Shown: piece after piece, positions 15,401-21,486 of the stretch
How the letters are laid out: each line of letters begins with the position of its first letter
Numbering within the stretch: position 1 is the first letter of the stretch
Source of the DNA: Candidatus Nanopelagicales bacterium
GTDB taxonomy: Bacteria; Actinomycetota; Actinomycetes; S36-B12; UBA5976
Assembly (NCBI GenBank): GCA_030157865.1
Contig: JAOATY010000030.1
Location: forward strand, 1 to 36,263
Length of the DNA: 36,263 nt
Direction: 5' to 3'
The notes under the pieces: generated by a model
Told to the model about the DNA's origin: nothing
Database searches by the model: none
What the model saw: only the letters and a program-made list of their open reading frames with translations
Made by a program: the position numbers and the translations under genes

Positions 15401-17453
15401 TCCATGTTGTGCCCGATGTATATGAATCGGGGTTGGTTGCATCAAAGCGCAAGATTTCACTAGTGAGTGCGTAGCGAATAACTACAACACCAGATCCACC
15501 ATTGCTACCAGCATTTGAATCACCAGCACTATTGATACCCGAGCCACCGCCACCGCCACCTGTGTTTGCAGTTGCACTTGCCATAGTGGTGTTTAGCCCA
15601 CCACCCGCGACACCGCCGCCAAGTCCAGCATCGCCTACAGTGCCAACGCCATTAGTTCCGCCGCCGCCGCCGCCGGCGAAATAAGTATTTCCACTTGAGA
15701 CTTGACCAACGCCCAAAGCAGATGCTGTCGCCGATGGAATCCAACTGACTATTGCACCAGCTCCGCCAGATCCTGCTTTAGATGGACTTGTTGTCGCGGC
15801 AATTCCGGCTGACCCTGCACCACCACCACCGCCGCCTGAGTAAAAACTCCCTGAAAAGACACCAACGCCACCGTTGTTACCTTGGCCTGAGGTCGCAGTT
15901 CCAATAGTGCTCGCGTTACAACACGTGCCTCCACCACCAGAGCCACCGACACCTGTTGCTTGATCGGATGCACCGCCGCCGCCGCCGACTGCAGTTTGAG
16001 TGGTTATACCTCCGCCAGACACAGTGGAATTTGATCCATTTGAACCTTCAGGATATGCATTCGCAACACCGGTCCAGGCAGCAAATGGAGCTCCCGCACC
16101 ACCAGCGCCTACGGCAATCGTTAATGAACTAGAAACTGGCTGGGATTGAAGTTGAAGTAATCCACCGGCGCCACCGCCAGCAGCATGTCTTGTTCCGCCG
16201 CCGCCGCCGCCCGCGACCGTAAGTATGTTTGTCGCATTAACTCCAGTTGGAGGTGTCCAAGTAAAGGTCTTGCCAGTGGCCTTAAAGGCTATGAAGCAGT
16301 AGCTGCCATCTCGTTTAATGACTACATCGGTCGATGCGAGTGTGGAGAGTGATGAAACGGATGTAGCGCAGGTGCTATCAATCAAGGAAAGCGTGTCAGC
16401 GGGAAGTGCGTATCGAATGACGACAACACCGGATCCGCCAGAGCCGCCAGTTGAAGTATTGGTGGCTGCACCACCACCACCGCCGCCGCCGCCGGTGTTT
16501 GCGGTACCACTCACGCCAGTTCCATTCGCGGTTCCGTTTCCACCACCGCCAGTGCCTCCAGCGCCTGCGCCTGTAGTTGAACTGTGAACAATTCCGCCAC
16601 CACCGCCGGCATAAAAAAGAGTGCTTCCTGTTATGTTGCTGCTAGCACCTGGGCCACCAGCACCTCCACTGGTAGTTGCGTTTCCACCTGCGCCGCCCGC
16701 ACCGCCGCCGCCGCCGGATATCCACCCACTACCAATATTTCCGTCTCCACCTTTATTGCCCTGTGATGGGGATGTTAAAGGTGTGTTTCCAAGTGCGCCA
16801 GTGCTTAAAGTTACATACTCCGCATTTACCTGGTTGCTGCGTCCAGTGCCGCCGCCGCCAGATCCGCCAACTAACGGTTTCAAGGCTTCGGAGTAAGTTC
16901 CGCCTGATGGGTCATGCGACCCACCCTTGCCTCCACCTGCGGCCAGAATCGTTCCGAATTTTGATTCTCCGCCATTGGTTCCAACAACATTGTTGTATTG
17001 CCCGCCTGACGAGATAGCGGGAGTGCCACCTGCACCAACTGTTACGGCAACTGTGCTACCCGGAGTTACCGCAATAGAACTTACATCGCGAAAGCCACCG
17101 CCACCGCCTCCGCCGCCTACCCAAGCGCCGCCGCCACCGCCACCGCCAACAACAAGTGCACGCACTGTGGTTAGGCGAGCAGGAACGGTCCAATTGTTAT
17201 TGGTTCCCGAAATGAAAGTAACGATGCAGTCGTTTCCGACCTGTGTTACCGAAACACCTACATTCGAATCAACAGTTTGGGCGCACAAACCAGAGCCAAC
17301 AGTAGCTCCACGTGCTGGTGATTGATTTACAAAAGTAAATGTTGAAAGTAAAACTGCAAAAAGGGTTACAAAAAGCATGGCTCTGCGTAATTGCAGCCGA
17401 TTTAAAGCGCGCGCCATTAAGCGCCCACTTTCCCGTGAAGGAAACTTTTTCAT
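6426..17453 (-). CDS. Giant multidomain surface protein with InlB-type repeats (3675 aa)
   Basis: Secreted, membrane-anchored repeat protein, probably an adhesin or stalk. Approximate order: basic n-region and signal peptide (1-50, ending SPARGA); Gly-rich blocks at ~100-350, 398-658, 885-1138 and 1522-1782; LamG/concanavalin-like domains at ~665-875 and ~1292-1508; Ig-like domains with a Cys pair at ~1140-1220 and 1785-1868; 18 InlB/Listeria-Bacteroides-type repeats (TRTGYTFxGW...LYAKW), one at ~1222-1290, sixteen in tandem at ~1868-3102, one at ~3348-3420; a ZU5-like segment with IPEDALPAGTKVSV (~3102-3255); FN3 (~3255-3347); a Pro/Ser/Thr/Lys linker (~3422-3498); an Ig-like C-terminal domain; a transmembrane helix (~3645-3667) and an RRRSGTHKK tail. 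No sortase LPXTG motif is visible. The frame is open for 11 kb. Start ATG at 17453 has only a weak AGG; Met13 is an alternative. Ligand unknown. Confidence 0.9.
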   Translation of the reverse strand: MKKFPSRESGRLMARALNRLQLRRAMLFVTLFAVLLSTFTFVNQSPARGATVGSGLCAQTVDSNVGVSVTQVGNDCIVTFISGTNNNWTVPARLTTVRALVVGGGGGGGAWVGGGGGGGGFRDVSSIAVTPGSTVAVTVGAGGTPAISSGGQYNNVVGTNGGESKFGTILAAGGGKGGSHDPSGGTYSEALKPLVGGSGGGGTGRSNQVNAEYVTLSTGALGNTPLTSPSQGNKGGDGNIGSGWISGGGGGAGGAGGNATTSGGAGGPGASSNITGSTLFYAGGGGGIVHSSTTGAGAGGTGGGGNGTANGTGVSGTANTGGGGGGGGAATNTSTGGSGGSGVVVIRYALPADTLSLIDSTCATSVSSLSTLASTDVVIKRDGSYCFIAFKATGKTFTWTPPTGVNATNILTVAGGGGGGTRHAAGGGAGGLLQLQSQPVSSSLTIAVGAGGAGAPFAAWTGVANAYPEGSNGSNSTVSGGGITTQTAVGGGGGASDQATGVGGSGGGGTCCNASTIGTATSGQGNNGGVGVFSGSFYSGGGGGGAGSAGIAATTSPSKAGSGGAGAIVSWIPSATASALGVGQVSSGNTYFAGGGGGGTNGVGTVGDAGLGGGVAGGGLNTTMASATANTGGGGGGSGINSAGDSNAGSNGGSGVVVIRYALTSEILRFDATNPDSYTSGTTWNDLASAKNASLTNGTAFNSRAKAFDFDGTNDYVDLPDLTDDLSNGFSIHFVADFGAANSWERVFEFTGTGTAGSIALSRRGVSNSLILETYNAAGTSATWCETSGDIIATGFHSYSVVVQPNGTCQFYRNGVTSTTTGSASYASNVTRTDNNIGAGRGLSSFGQMSIQSFVMYNTTQVTPVCRPYETNTSSHKVLQFTTVGQCLWNVPAGAATSTALVVAGGGGGGGGQASEHGGGGGGAGGLLTPSLTGLTGQLTVTVGQGGSGGTVSAGNGAAGVNGSNSSISTSTATGGGGGGSYFGNGPGAGGSGGGAGNSDNSSKRIGASGSQGNSGGSVSALGSQGTFAAGGGGAGGPGASVTTTPGSVAVGGVGTASSITGTSTLYAGGGGGGGSTSGGAGGNGGGGNGGRYASGTGQVGAASFGGGGGGGMGVGGANANPGGAGGSGIVIVSYALPAQAALSITTTSAALGNTLTLATSGGTGSGAVTYAVTTAGTAGCSISGSTLSFTSAGTCTVTATKAAADGYASVSSSATTVTITSYTVTYDSKGGSSVASGTFGVGGSITEPTAPTRPGFAFAGWSATDGGVAVTWPYSPGVSSNITLYAKWTASQTVDSSLELAGTVGQYAQISDGQIIPATGAFTIQAWLKAPTDTSSNGTGMVFSQGPALGSRFYLYRNNQGTLVYDRGGASSTALCGTVPANTWQHVTITYNGTNTSTCYLNGVQQSTLVANNSIGTKFVVGALSYAMTDRSTHWKGSIDDVRVYNNVRSGTQIAADAHTYATVADSSLIAYYDFNEGSGTTAFNQKYGASSATNLTLSGSPTFADVAESSTVNGRTVKIFKRSYLNNTGGWTVPGDTASLDVLAVGGGGAGGSANEGAGGGGGGGRVLTQTGQALSGVLGIKIGQGGVPVQAAGASPGGDGGITSITPTSGTAISALGGSGGATGYVNTPQGAPSNTGYNGGGGSVWATSTSNGSIGAGGFSGGNPQGSGFSSDVQYGGGGGGAAANGANGSAGGGGGAGVSNAYATGSNLFYGGGGGGGKRSTTGGTGGAGGSSVGGAGGTSVDGSPASVNTGSGGGGAGGNAKVGGSGAAGIVVIRYGLEAQAALTITSIAGTTGSTLALTTSGGSGSGTVTFTATTGTAGCSVSGSTLSFTSAGICAVTATKAAADGYSAVSSSATTITITAAIYTVTYNYNNATGGNSTATADFTLGGTALTLPTPTRTGYAFNGWFEASNLSGSALGSTYSPTQTRTIYAKWTANTYTVTYNYDNSTGGNSTATADFTVGGSALTLPTPTRTGYTFAGWHSDSAKTVSVGIAGASYSPTASLTLYAKWTANVYTVTYNYDNATGGNSTATSSFTVDGTAITLPTPTRTGYTFDGWFEASNFSGSALSSTYSPTQSRTIYAKWTANVYTVTYNYDNATGGNSTATADFTVGGTAITLPTPTRTGYTFSGWHSDSGKTVSVGNAGASYSPTASLTLYAKWTSNPQAITYLPGVGGSGTGPTSPATVLYDASFSTPANTFTKTGYTFAGWSDGSEVFAAGARYPAIGVVTGPVSLIATWTANAQNITYAAGTGGSGTGPSSPATVLYDASFTTPANTFTKAGYTFAGWSDGTSVFAAAARYPASGGVTGPVTLTATWNAGTNTVIYDSKGGTSVSNGSFATGGSIANAPTPPTRTGYIFAGWSATDGGTAITFPYSPNATTGITLYARWTEITYTVTYDRNLATGTPERATDTYTYTGGGVILAGIGSMARTGYTFDGWQVSGSTTKLSSPYIPGANVTLEARWSAASYAITYFSNSGGTAPNADTYTTGNSALTLPTQGSMARTGYTFNGWSTTINNVSTKVGTTLTTAAPVNLFALWTAINYTVTYCEESTCSNAAALTGNVPTDANNYNIGNNVVVKANSGNLVRTGYSFAGWTTNSDGSVTGLQSGQTYTVQSTNINFYPVWTANTYTISYNVNGATGTQAAPSTSYITGNSPVTLSGVGSMAKTGHTFTGWSTDPLGTGQATATTTSDVTLFAIWTVDRIQYTYKFGTAGQRSVDDGRMAVIPQQLSDNAPYNSSVTLTASIDNLYTDVDNNNFEFFGWRDSIFGQTYDPNTSYLIRSTNPIDFVAQWVQILEVKYAFNGGTGSVGNTAVELECQQLGGTCRDGQVITLNTAPTRTGYTFTGWKDQNGADFVAGTTAAVTSSSFLFYAQWQAVPYTMTFNANGGNATVADQIKNIGQSFTFPSPGTRAGYDFNGWIRSDIMNSPTYGVGTTYVTGSSSIPFVASWHPRTYTVTYNWNGGVGSPTNPVSYTVDQSQAITLPGVTGHARDGYIFDGWSTTDNGTTVGATFRPTDNTLLFARWIDGAYTITFNNFNGLSNTSASVTRATALTLPTPTRTGFTFDGWYEDADYTLRYGAGGASVIPTATKTLVAKWTQNSLVGINPAHLKSLVELSMVAGSDTTWTGTHGRSGTGAKLDIPEDALPAGTKVSVSFVEDLTRPASLIEGNNAYFTSVVVHWLSDTGANATVPDATAGKPLSLRLTNPAIVAGAKVFKIVNGAVTEVATATVDGQVTITFTQDPEFVVAATRPGSPTAVTATNNQNAQSTVSWTAPLGNGGSSITGYTATASPGGANCTTAGTSCQFTGLTNGTSYTFTVKATNAIGDSLASSASSAITPRLAINYAVTFNSNGGSPVGNSSFVENGSLSAPTDPTRSGYNFIGWATTDGIESTIISFPYSPANADLTLYAIWRASNPALNPDNSGNNGAVITPISTKPSATPTPKASASAKPTTKATSSAKPTSSASPESTPEPIPTPKDPFANAPKPNAGIDTPNPGNANAIVGDASVETVVTVTEFAKQIEIGDSISISFQATDAAGNQLPTSPDGSVQVVQGATISASGTGFKPDSPVEAWLYSTPVLLGSGLANADGSFDNTYAIDSDFPLGDHTVVLHGISPTDEVITLALGVTVIADDADSSSNTLLIAVLAFLGALLTFGLWLVLRRRSGTHKK
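8150..11850 (-). repeat. Tandem array of 16 InlB-type repeats
   Basis: Sixteen successive ~70-90-residue units, each starting with a YTVTY-like strand and ending with a LYAKW-like strand around a GYTFxGW core. The first four alternate in two subtypes, WFEAS...TIYAKW and WHSDS...LTLYAKW, as A-B-A-B: block ~11402-11849 is repeated as ~10955-11401, near-identical in DNA. The next two units (~10480-10955) are a second close pair. Units 11 and 14 carry inserted Cys pairs (CEESTC and CQQLGGTC). The close copies could recombine and change length. Confidence 0.88.
12110..17165 (-). repeat. Four Gly-rich blocks of the giant protein, interleaved with LamG-like domains
   Basis: Gly-rich blocks lie at about 16400-17165, 15480-16260, 14050-14790 and 12110-12890. 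Each opens with a hydrophobic VVAGGGGGGG-type strand and closes with GSGVVVIRYAL or a close variant, so they are four copies of one domain. Runs of six to eight glycines are encoded by CCG/GCC-rich DNA on the plus strand, e.g. (CCG)6 at 12289-12306 and (GCC)7 at 14118-14138. These could slip in units of three without breaking the frame. The LamG-like domains fill the gaps after the second and third blocks. Confidence 0.8.
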
Positions 17454-17653
17454 TTACCTAAACCCGTGACAGCTAGTGTCAGCCCTTCCCCGAGCTAACT
17501 GTTATTTACTGTACGTTTAGGGATTTTTTAGACTTTGATAATGTTCGGACTGCACCGCGCAAATTCGGACATTCTCACGATTTCGTGTCGCGGATTGATT
17601 AGATCCTGCTTCTGACGCTTTAAAGCCGAATAGAGTCCTAAATCTGCAATTGA

Positions 17654-18016
17654 TTAGCTAGCAGGAACAACCAACGCTTGGCCAGCCTGGACTTCGCTGG
17701 TCTCTAAACCGTTAAGTGCCTTGATCGTCCATATAGTTGAGCGCGGATCTTCATTTGGCGCGATTGCAACCGCAACATCCCAAAGGCTCTGGCCGGCTTC
17801 GACCTTAATGACTGCAGTGCTTGGACCGGACTGGTCAGCTTGGGCAGCGCGGGTGCTCATCAAAAAGAACGCAACCACGATTGGTAGCAGGGCAAGTAAA
17901 GCCACCACTCGTCGGCCGCGAACGGTTAGTCGCATTGGACTTGAAGTCTGGATATTGCTGGAACGAACAGCGGCTCGCTGTACGGGAAGGGCTGCGGTTG
18001 CAGTTACTAGAGCCAT
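17654..18016 (-). CDS. LysM-domain cell-division suppressor (YneA/ChiZ/DivS-like)
   Basis: 120 aa. A cytoplasmic N-terminal segment (1-35, ending RLTVRGRR) is followed by one transmembrane helix (~36-56, ALLALLPIVVAFFLM) and an extracytoplasmic LysM domain (~70-117, IKVEAGQSLWDVAVAIAPNEDP...NGLETSEVQAGQALVVP), which binds peptidoglycan. SOS-induced LysM membrane proteins next to lexA (YneA in Bacillus, ChiZ/Rv2719c in Mycobacterium; DivS in Corynebacterium plays the same role) delay division during DNA damage. Here the gene is divergent from lexA, with LexA boxes between them. The ATG at 18016 has AAGGAG about 6 nt upstream. The functional name is inferred from architecture plus context. Confidence 0.85.
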   Translation of the reverse strand: MALVTATAALPVQRAAVRSSNIQTSSPMRLTVRGRRVVALLALLPIVVAFFLMSTRAAQADQSGPSTAVIKVEAGQSLWDVAVAIAPNEDPRSTIWTIKALNGLETSEVQAGQALVVPAS

Positions 18017-18071
18017 TTGGTTCTCCTTTATAGTTGCTGGTCTTTCGGTCTCGCTGGTTTCGTGCTACATT

Positions 18072-18102
18072 CGAACAAGTGTTCTAATCGAACGTATGTT
18101 CT
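18072..18102. promoter_or_regulatory. Two LexA boxes before the LysM gene
   Basis: CGAACAAGTGTTCT (18072-18085) and CGAACGTATGTTCT (18089-18102) each match 13 of 14 positions of CGAACRNRYGTTYG. They start 17 bp apart and are 56-86 bp upstream of the LysM gene start. LexA here should hold the suppressor off until DNA damage. Confidence 0.9.
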
Positions 18103-18141
18103 ATTTCTACACCCCCCGTCCGACACTTTGCAAGTTTTATT

Positions 18142-18181
18142 CGAACAAATGTTTGAATATGTTCCAAAAGTGTTCTAATGT
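18142..18181 (+). promoter_or_regulatory. lexA promoter with overlapping LexA box
   Basis: CGAACAAATGTTTG (18142-18155) matches the LexA consensus at all 14 positions. It overlaps the TTGAAT (18153-18158) of a promoter whose -10 TAATGT (18176-18181) follows a 17-bp spacer. A half-site (GTGTTCT) lies within the spacer, at 18170-18176. This fits autoregulation of lexA. Confidence 0.8.
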
Positions 18182-18266
18182 GGGCATAGCAAGACCCGCA
18201 AGACCAGCTCGAAAACGGCAAGAAACCCATTGAAATAAGAGAAATTGATCGGAAACTAGGTAAATC

Positions 18267-18974
18267 ATGGCTAAGAATGATTCGAACACCCCGGAATCTG
18301 GCGCCCAGATCGTGTCCCTTCCAGATGGCCCAGATGGCGTCGATGGTCTGACCCCGCGTCAGCGCCTAATTATGGACATGATCACCACGACCACTGCCGA
18401 ACGTGGATATCCACCAAGTGTTCGTGAGATCGCAGACGCCGTTGGTCTAGCTAGCCCATCATCTGTTCAACATCAATTAGGTGTCTTGCAGAAAAAGGGT
18501 TTCATTAACCGCGATGCCACACGCGCTCGAGCCTTAGACGTTCTAAGTCAAGAAGTTTCAGGTGTGCCTGAACATCTACTTGAGGGTGACATGAATCCAG
18601 CTGCAGCTTATGTGCCACTTGTTGGTCGTATTGCAGCCGGTGGACCAATCCTGGCTGAACAAGCGGTCGAAGAAATCTTCCCACTACCTAAGTCACTTGT
18701 TGGTGAAGGTGAGTTGTTCATGCTTAAGGTTTCCGGTGACTCAATGATTGACGCCGCTATTTGCGATGGTGACTTTGTTGTAGTTCGTCGCCAACCAACT
18801 TGCGAGAACGGTGACATCGTTGCCGCTCTGCTTGATGATGAAGCAACCGTAAAGACTTTCAAGAAGCGTGATGGTCATGTTTGGTTAATGCCACACAACC
18901 CGGCATACGAACCAATTGCTGGAGATCACGCAACCATCATGGGCAAAGTCGTTTCGGTTTTGCGCAAGGTTTAA
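18267..18974 (+). CDS. lexA: LexA repressor (SOS regulator, self-cleaving)
   Basis: 235 aa. The N-terminal winged helix ([12 protein letters not shown]...[34 protein letters not shown], ~28-80) binds SOS boxes. The C-terminal S24 peptidase domain has the cleavage site Ala124-Gly125 (GRIAAGGP), the nucleophile Ser159 (SGDSM) and general base Lys196 (EATVK). RecA filaments trigger self-cleavage. An N-terminal extension of ~27 residues (Asp/Pro-rich) precedes the HTH, as in other actinobacterial LexA proteins. Start ATG at 18267 is preceded by a modest AGG. It is the only rightward gene in this block and ends at a strong terminator. Confidence 0.98.
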   Translation: MAKNDSNTPESGAQIVSLPDGPDGVDGLTPRQRLIMDMITTTTAERGYPPSVREIADAVGLASPSSVQHQLGVLQKKGFINRDATRARALDVLSQEVSGVPEHLLEGDMNPAAAYVPLVGRIAAGGPILAEQAVEEIFPLPKSLVGEGELFMLKVSGDSMIDAAICDGDFVVVRRQPTCENGDIVAALLDDEATVKTFKKRDGHVWLMPHNPAYEPIAGDHATIMGKVVSVLRKV

Positions 18975-19008
18975 TCAAGCTTCGGTTTCGCAGCCGTAAA
19001 CAAAAAGA

Positions 19009-19047
19009 AGCGCTCGCCAGAACTTGGTCTGGCAGCGCTACTTTTTT
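19009..19047 (+). terminator. lexA Rho-independent terminator
   Basis: Stem AGCGCT (19009-19014), bulged C, GCCAGA (19016-19021), loop ACTTGG, TCTGGC (19028-19033), AGCGCT (19034-19039), then ACTTTTTTG. It is 34 bp after the lexA stop and just before the end of the convergent lipoprotein gene; A-rich sequence on the other side may let it serve both. Confidence 0.88.
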
Positions 19048-19053
19048 GTTCAA

Positions 19054-19467
19054 TTACTTTGTAAGTTTGAATTTTTCTTTTTGGTCAACGCATAGATAAG
19101 AAACGGCAGCAGCTGAAGTGAATAACGTGAAGTCGTTGCGCTGCTTTTCGTTCAAGCCATTTTCTTTACCTGATGTAGCCAGCGCGCTCAGGATTTCTTC
19201 AAGTGGCATGTCCTGACGTAGGCCATCGCAGACGGTGTTCCCAATTTCAATGTAGTTACTTGCAGATAAGAAAATGCTGGAGGCCAAGTCTGCGCCGTTA
19301 ATGGCATTCAGATACTCAGTTTGCTCAGGAGTCCAGGCAGATGGACCAGCAACGCTGGATGTAGGCATTGGTTCAGCAGTATCACTGCCGCCAGAGCATG
19401 CTGATAGCCCAAGGGTCAGGGTTGCAATCAAGGCGATTGCACGAACACTGGTTTTTTTGGAATCCAT
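19054..19467 (-). CDS. Small lipoprotein, DUF732-like
   Basis: 137 aa from the ATG at 19467, which has GAGGTG 6 nt upstream; a GTG three codons earlier is possible but overlaps that ribosome site. A basic n-region and hydrophobic stretch lead to a lipobox LGLSAC with Cys24 as the lipidated residue, so the mature protein sits on the outer face of the membrane. The linker is Ser/Pro-rich. The rest (TPEQTEYLNAI...NYIEIGNTVCDGLRQDMPLEEIL...YLCVDQ) has two Cys and resembles mycobacterial DUF732 proteins, small secreted helical domains of unknown role. It is 27 bp downstream of dinG on the same strand. Lipoprotein status is clear; the family is a tentative reading. Confidence 0.75.
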   Translation of the reverse strand: MDSKKTSVRAIALIATLTLGLSACSGGSDTAEPMPTSSVAGPSAWTPEQTEYLNAINGADLASSIFLSASNYIEIGNTVCDGLRQDMPLEEILSALATSGKENGLNEKQRNDFTLFTSAAAVSYLCVDQKEKFKLTK

Positions 19468-19494
19468 TTTCAACACCTCATAAACCTATCAGCC

Positions 19495-21486
19495 TTAATT
19501 CTTCGAAGCAGACTCGTCAAGACGCTCAAGCGCTGAAAGGACGGCCGTTTTGTCTGTTGTCCACCAAAGATTTGGCAAAGATTTGCGTAGCATTCCGCCG
19601 TATCCCGAGTTGGCTAGTCGAGAGTCAAGTACTGCAACGACTCCCCGATCCTCAGTGCTACGAATCAAACGACCGACACCTTGCGCAAGTAATAGCGCAG
19701 CCCTCGGTAACGAGACGGACCTGAAGCCACTGCCGCCGGATTCATCAACGCGAGCAGAACGCGCTGCCATGACCGGATCATCTGGACGCGGGAATGGAAT
19801 GCGATCGATAGTTACAAGTGTGCAAGTGTTACCGGGCACATCAATGCCCTGCCAAAGTGAAACCGTTCCGAGCAAACTTGATTCCGGAGTTTCTTTGAAG
19901 CGTCGAACAAGATCGCTGACCGAGTCGCCCTTACGAGCAACAATTAGCGGACGATCACTTCGTCCTTTGAATCGAACTGTTAAATACTCTTCAGCTCTCT
20001 CTACTCCACGCCAGGATGAAAACAGCGAAAGAGTGCGGCCGCCTGCAGCATCGATTAAATCGCCAAGTTCATCCAAAGCTTCTTCGGCAACGCCAATTGA
20101 GCTCGGTGCTGGCAAATTCGATGGGCAATACAAAATTCCTTGTTTGCTGTAATCAAATGGACTGCCAACATCAAGGCCTTTCCATTTGGAATCCCCTAGT
20201 CCAACTGCTTTGGCCGTTGAATCCATAGACCCAGCAACAGCCAATGTTGCACTGGTTAACACGATGGTGTGTTGACCGAATAAGGCTTCCCCAAGGAATC
20301 CTGCAACTGAAAGCGGTGCGTGATGCAAAACTGCGGTGCGTGACACATCAATCCAAGTCACACTATGTTCGTCAGCGCTAAGTAAGTTTCCAGCTGTGTC
20401 TAAGACTTCTTTGACAGCTGCCTTGGCTCTTTGTTTTTGAGCAGCAACATCAGATTCGTCTTGGGAAGAAGTTGTCATTTCGGCTTGCGCAACTTTGTAA
20501 ACATCGCGAACTGCAGTGAGCGCTTTCAGTAATTGACCTTCAAAACCTTCGATGCGAGTTGTGGTGCCTTCGCGGTCGTAGCTCTCAAGCGCTAAACCTA
20601 AATCATCAGCAACTTCCATCATGCGATCATGCGTGGATGGCTGAATAAACTTTCGTGCCATGCCTGTGGCTCGACCCATGCCGCCGACTTCAAGCGAACC
20701 AGCCAATGCATTAGTCGTGCGATCCACAAGTTCATGAGCTTCATCGATGATCACTGCGTAGTGATCTGGCAAGATCGGCAAGTTTTCCAAAATGTCGATG
20801 GCAAGCAGCGCGTGATTGGTAACAACTATGTCGCTGGCGTGCGCTTTATTTCGTGCCGCTTCGGCAAAACAATCCTCGCCCCACGCACACTTAGCCGCTC
20901 CCACGCATTCCCGACCTGAAACTGAAAGTGAACGCCAAAGACGACCGTCTAATTCGTCTTCATAATCATCGCGATCACCGGTGTCGGTGTTTTCAACCCA
21001 CTGGCGAAGTTTCTTGGCCTGTTTAGCAAGAGCTGAGGTTGAAGTCTGGAATAGCTGCTCTTCCCCATCGTCGGCTGAATCAACTTCAACTCGATTGAAC
21101 TTATCCAGGCAGACATAGTTGTGGCGACCCTTTAGAACTGCGTAACTAATTGGGTGATCGGTTTGATCATCGAGCGCTTTAACCGCATTTGGCAGATCGT
21201 GATCTACCAGTTGGCGCTGCAATGCCAAGGTAGCCGTTGCAATAACGGTTCGGTTTGTGCCATCTGGCAATACGCCTTTGTTGGCTCGAAGGATTGCAGG
21301 AACTAAGTAGCCAAGGGACTTTCCAGTGCCAGTGCCAGCTTGAACCAATAGGTGTTCCCCATCTTGCATCGCCTTATCAACGGCAGTGGCCATTTCGATC
21401 TGACCTTCACGTGCGGTGCCACCGATAGTTTCAACTACTTGTTGCAGCGCAGCTTCGATCGGTGTGCTTTCAGTTTTCTTAGCCAC
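19495..21486 (-). CDS. dinG: DinG-family ATP-dependent DNA helicase (XPD-like, Fe-S)
   Basis: 663 aa superfamily 2 helicase moving 5' to 3'. Walker A GTGTGKS (51-57) and DEAH (248-251) are present. Four Cys at 126 (NYVCLDKF), 194, 200 and 206 (ECVGAAKCAWGEDCFAE) are spaced to bind a 4Fe-4S cluster as in DinG/XPD. C-terminal motifs include LLGTVSLWQGIDVPG and a QGVGRLIRS arginine-finger motif near the end. DinG unwinds R-loops and recombination intermediates. Its start overlaps the end of hflX by 8 nt, so they form one operon. No LexA box is seen directly before it. Confidence 0.95.
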   Translation of the reverse strand: MAKKTESTPIEAALQQVVETIGGTAREGQIEMATAVDKAMQDGEHLLVQAGTGTGKSLGYLVPAILRANKGVLPDGTNRTVIATATLALQRQLVDHDLPNAVKALDDQTDHPISYAVLKGRHNYVCLDKFNRVEVDSADDGEEQLFQTSTSALAKQAKKLRQWVENTDTGDRDDYEDELDGRLWRSLSVSGRECVGAAKCAWGEDCFAEAARNKAHASDIVVTNHALLAIDILENLPILPDHYAVIIDEAHELVDRTTNALAGSLEVGGMGRATGMARKFIQPSTHDRMMEVADDLGLALESYDREGTTTRIEGFEGQLLKALTAVRDVYKVAQAEMTTSSQDESDVAAQKQRAKAAVKEVLDTAGNLLSADEHSVTWIDVSRTAVLHHAPLSVAGFLGEALFGQHTIVLTSATLAVAGSMDSTAKAVGLGDSKWKGLDVGSPFDYSKQGILYCPSNLPAPSSIGVAEEALDELGDLIDAAGGRTLSLFSSWRGVERAEEYLTVRFKGRSDRPLIVARKGDSVSDLVRRFKETPESSLLGTVSLWQGIDVPGNTCTLVTIDRIPFPRPDDPVMAARSARVDESGGSGFRSVSLPRAALLLAQGVGRLIRSTEDRGVVAVLDSRLANSGYGGMLRKSLPNLWWTTDKTAVLSALERLDESASKN

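Noticed and set aside
12110-17165. Gly-rich blocks as PE-PGRS protein
   Set aside because: No PE domain or GGAGG-type tandem pattern at the N-terminus; the VVAGGGGG...VVIRYAL frame is a different Gly-rich domain.
17467-17481. TGACA-GCTAG-TGTCA inverted repeat before the giant gene
   Set aside because: Only 5-bp arms and no promoter elements that can be placed around it; chance is likely. Nothing else clear was seen in 17454-17653.
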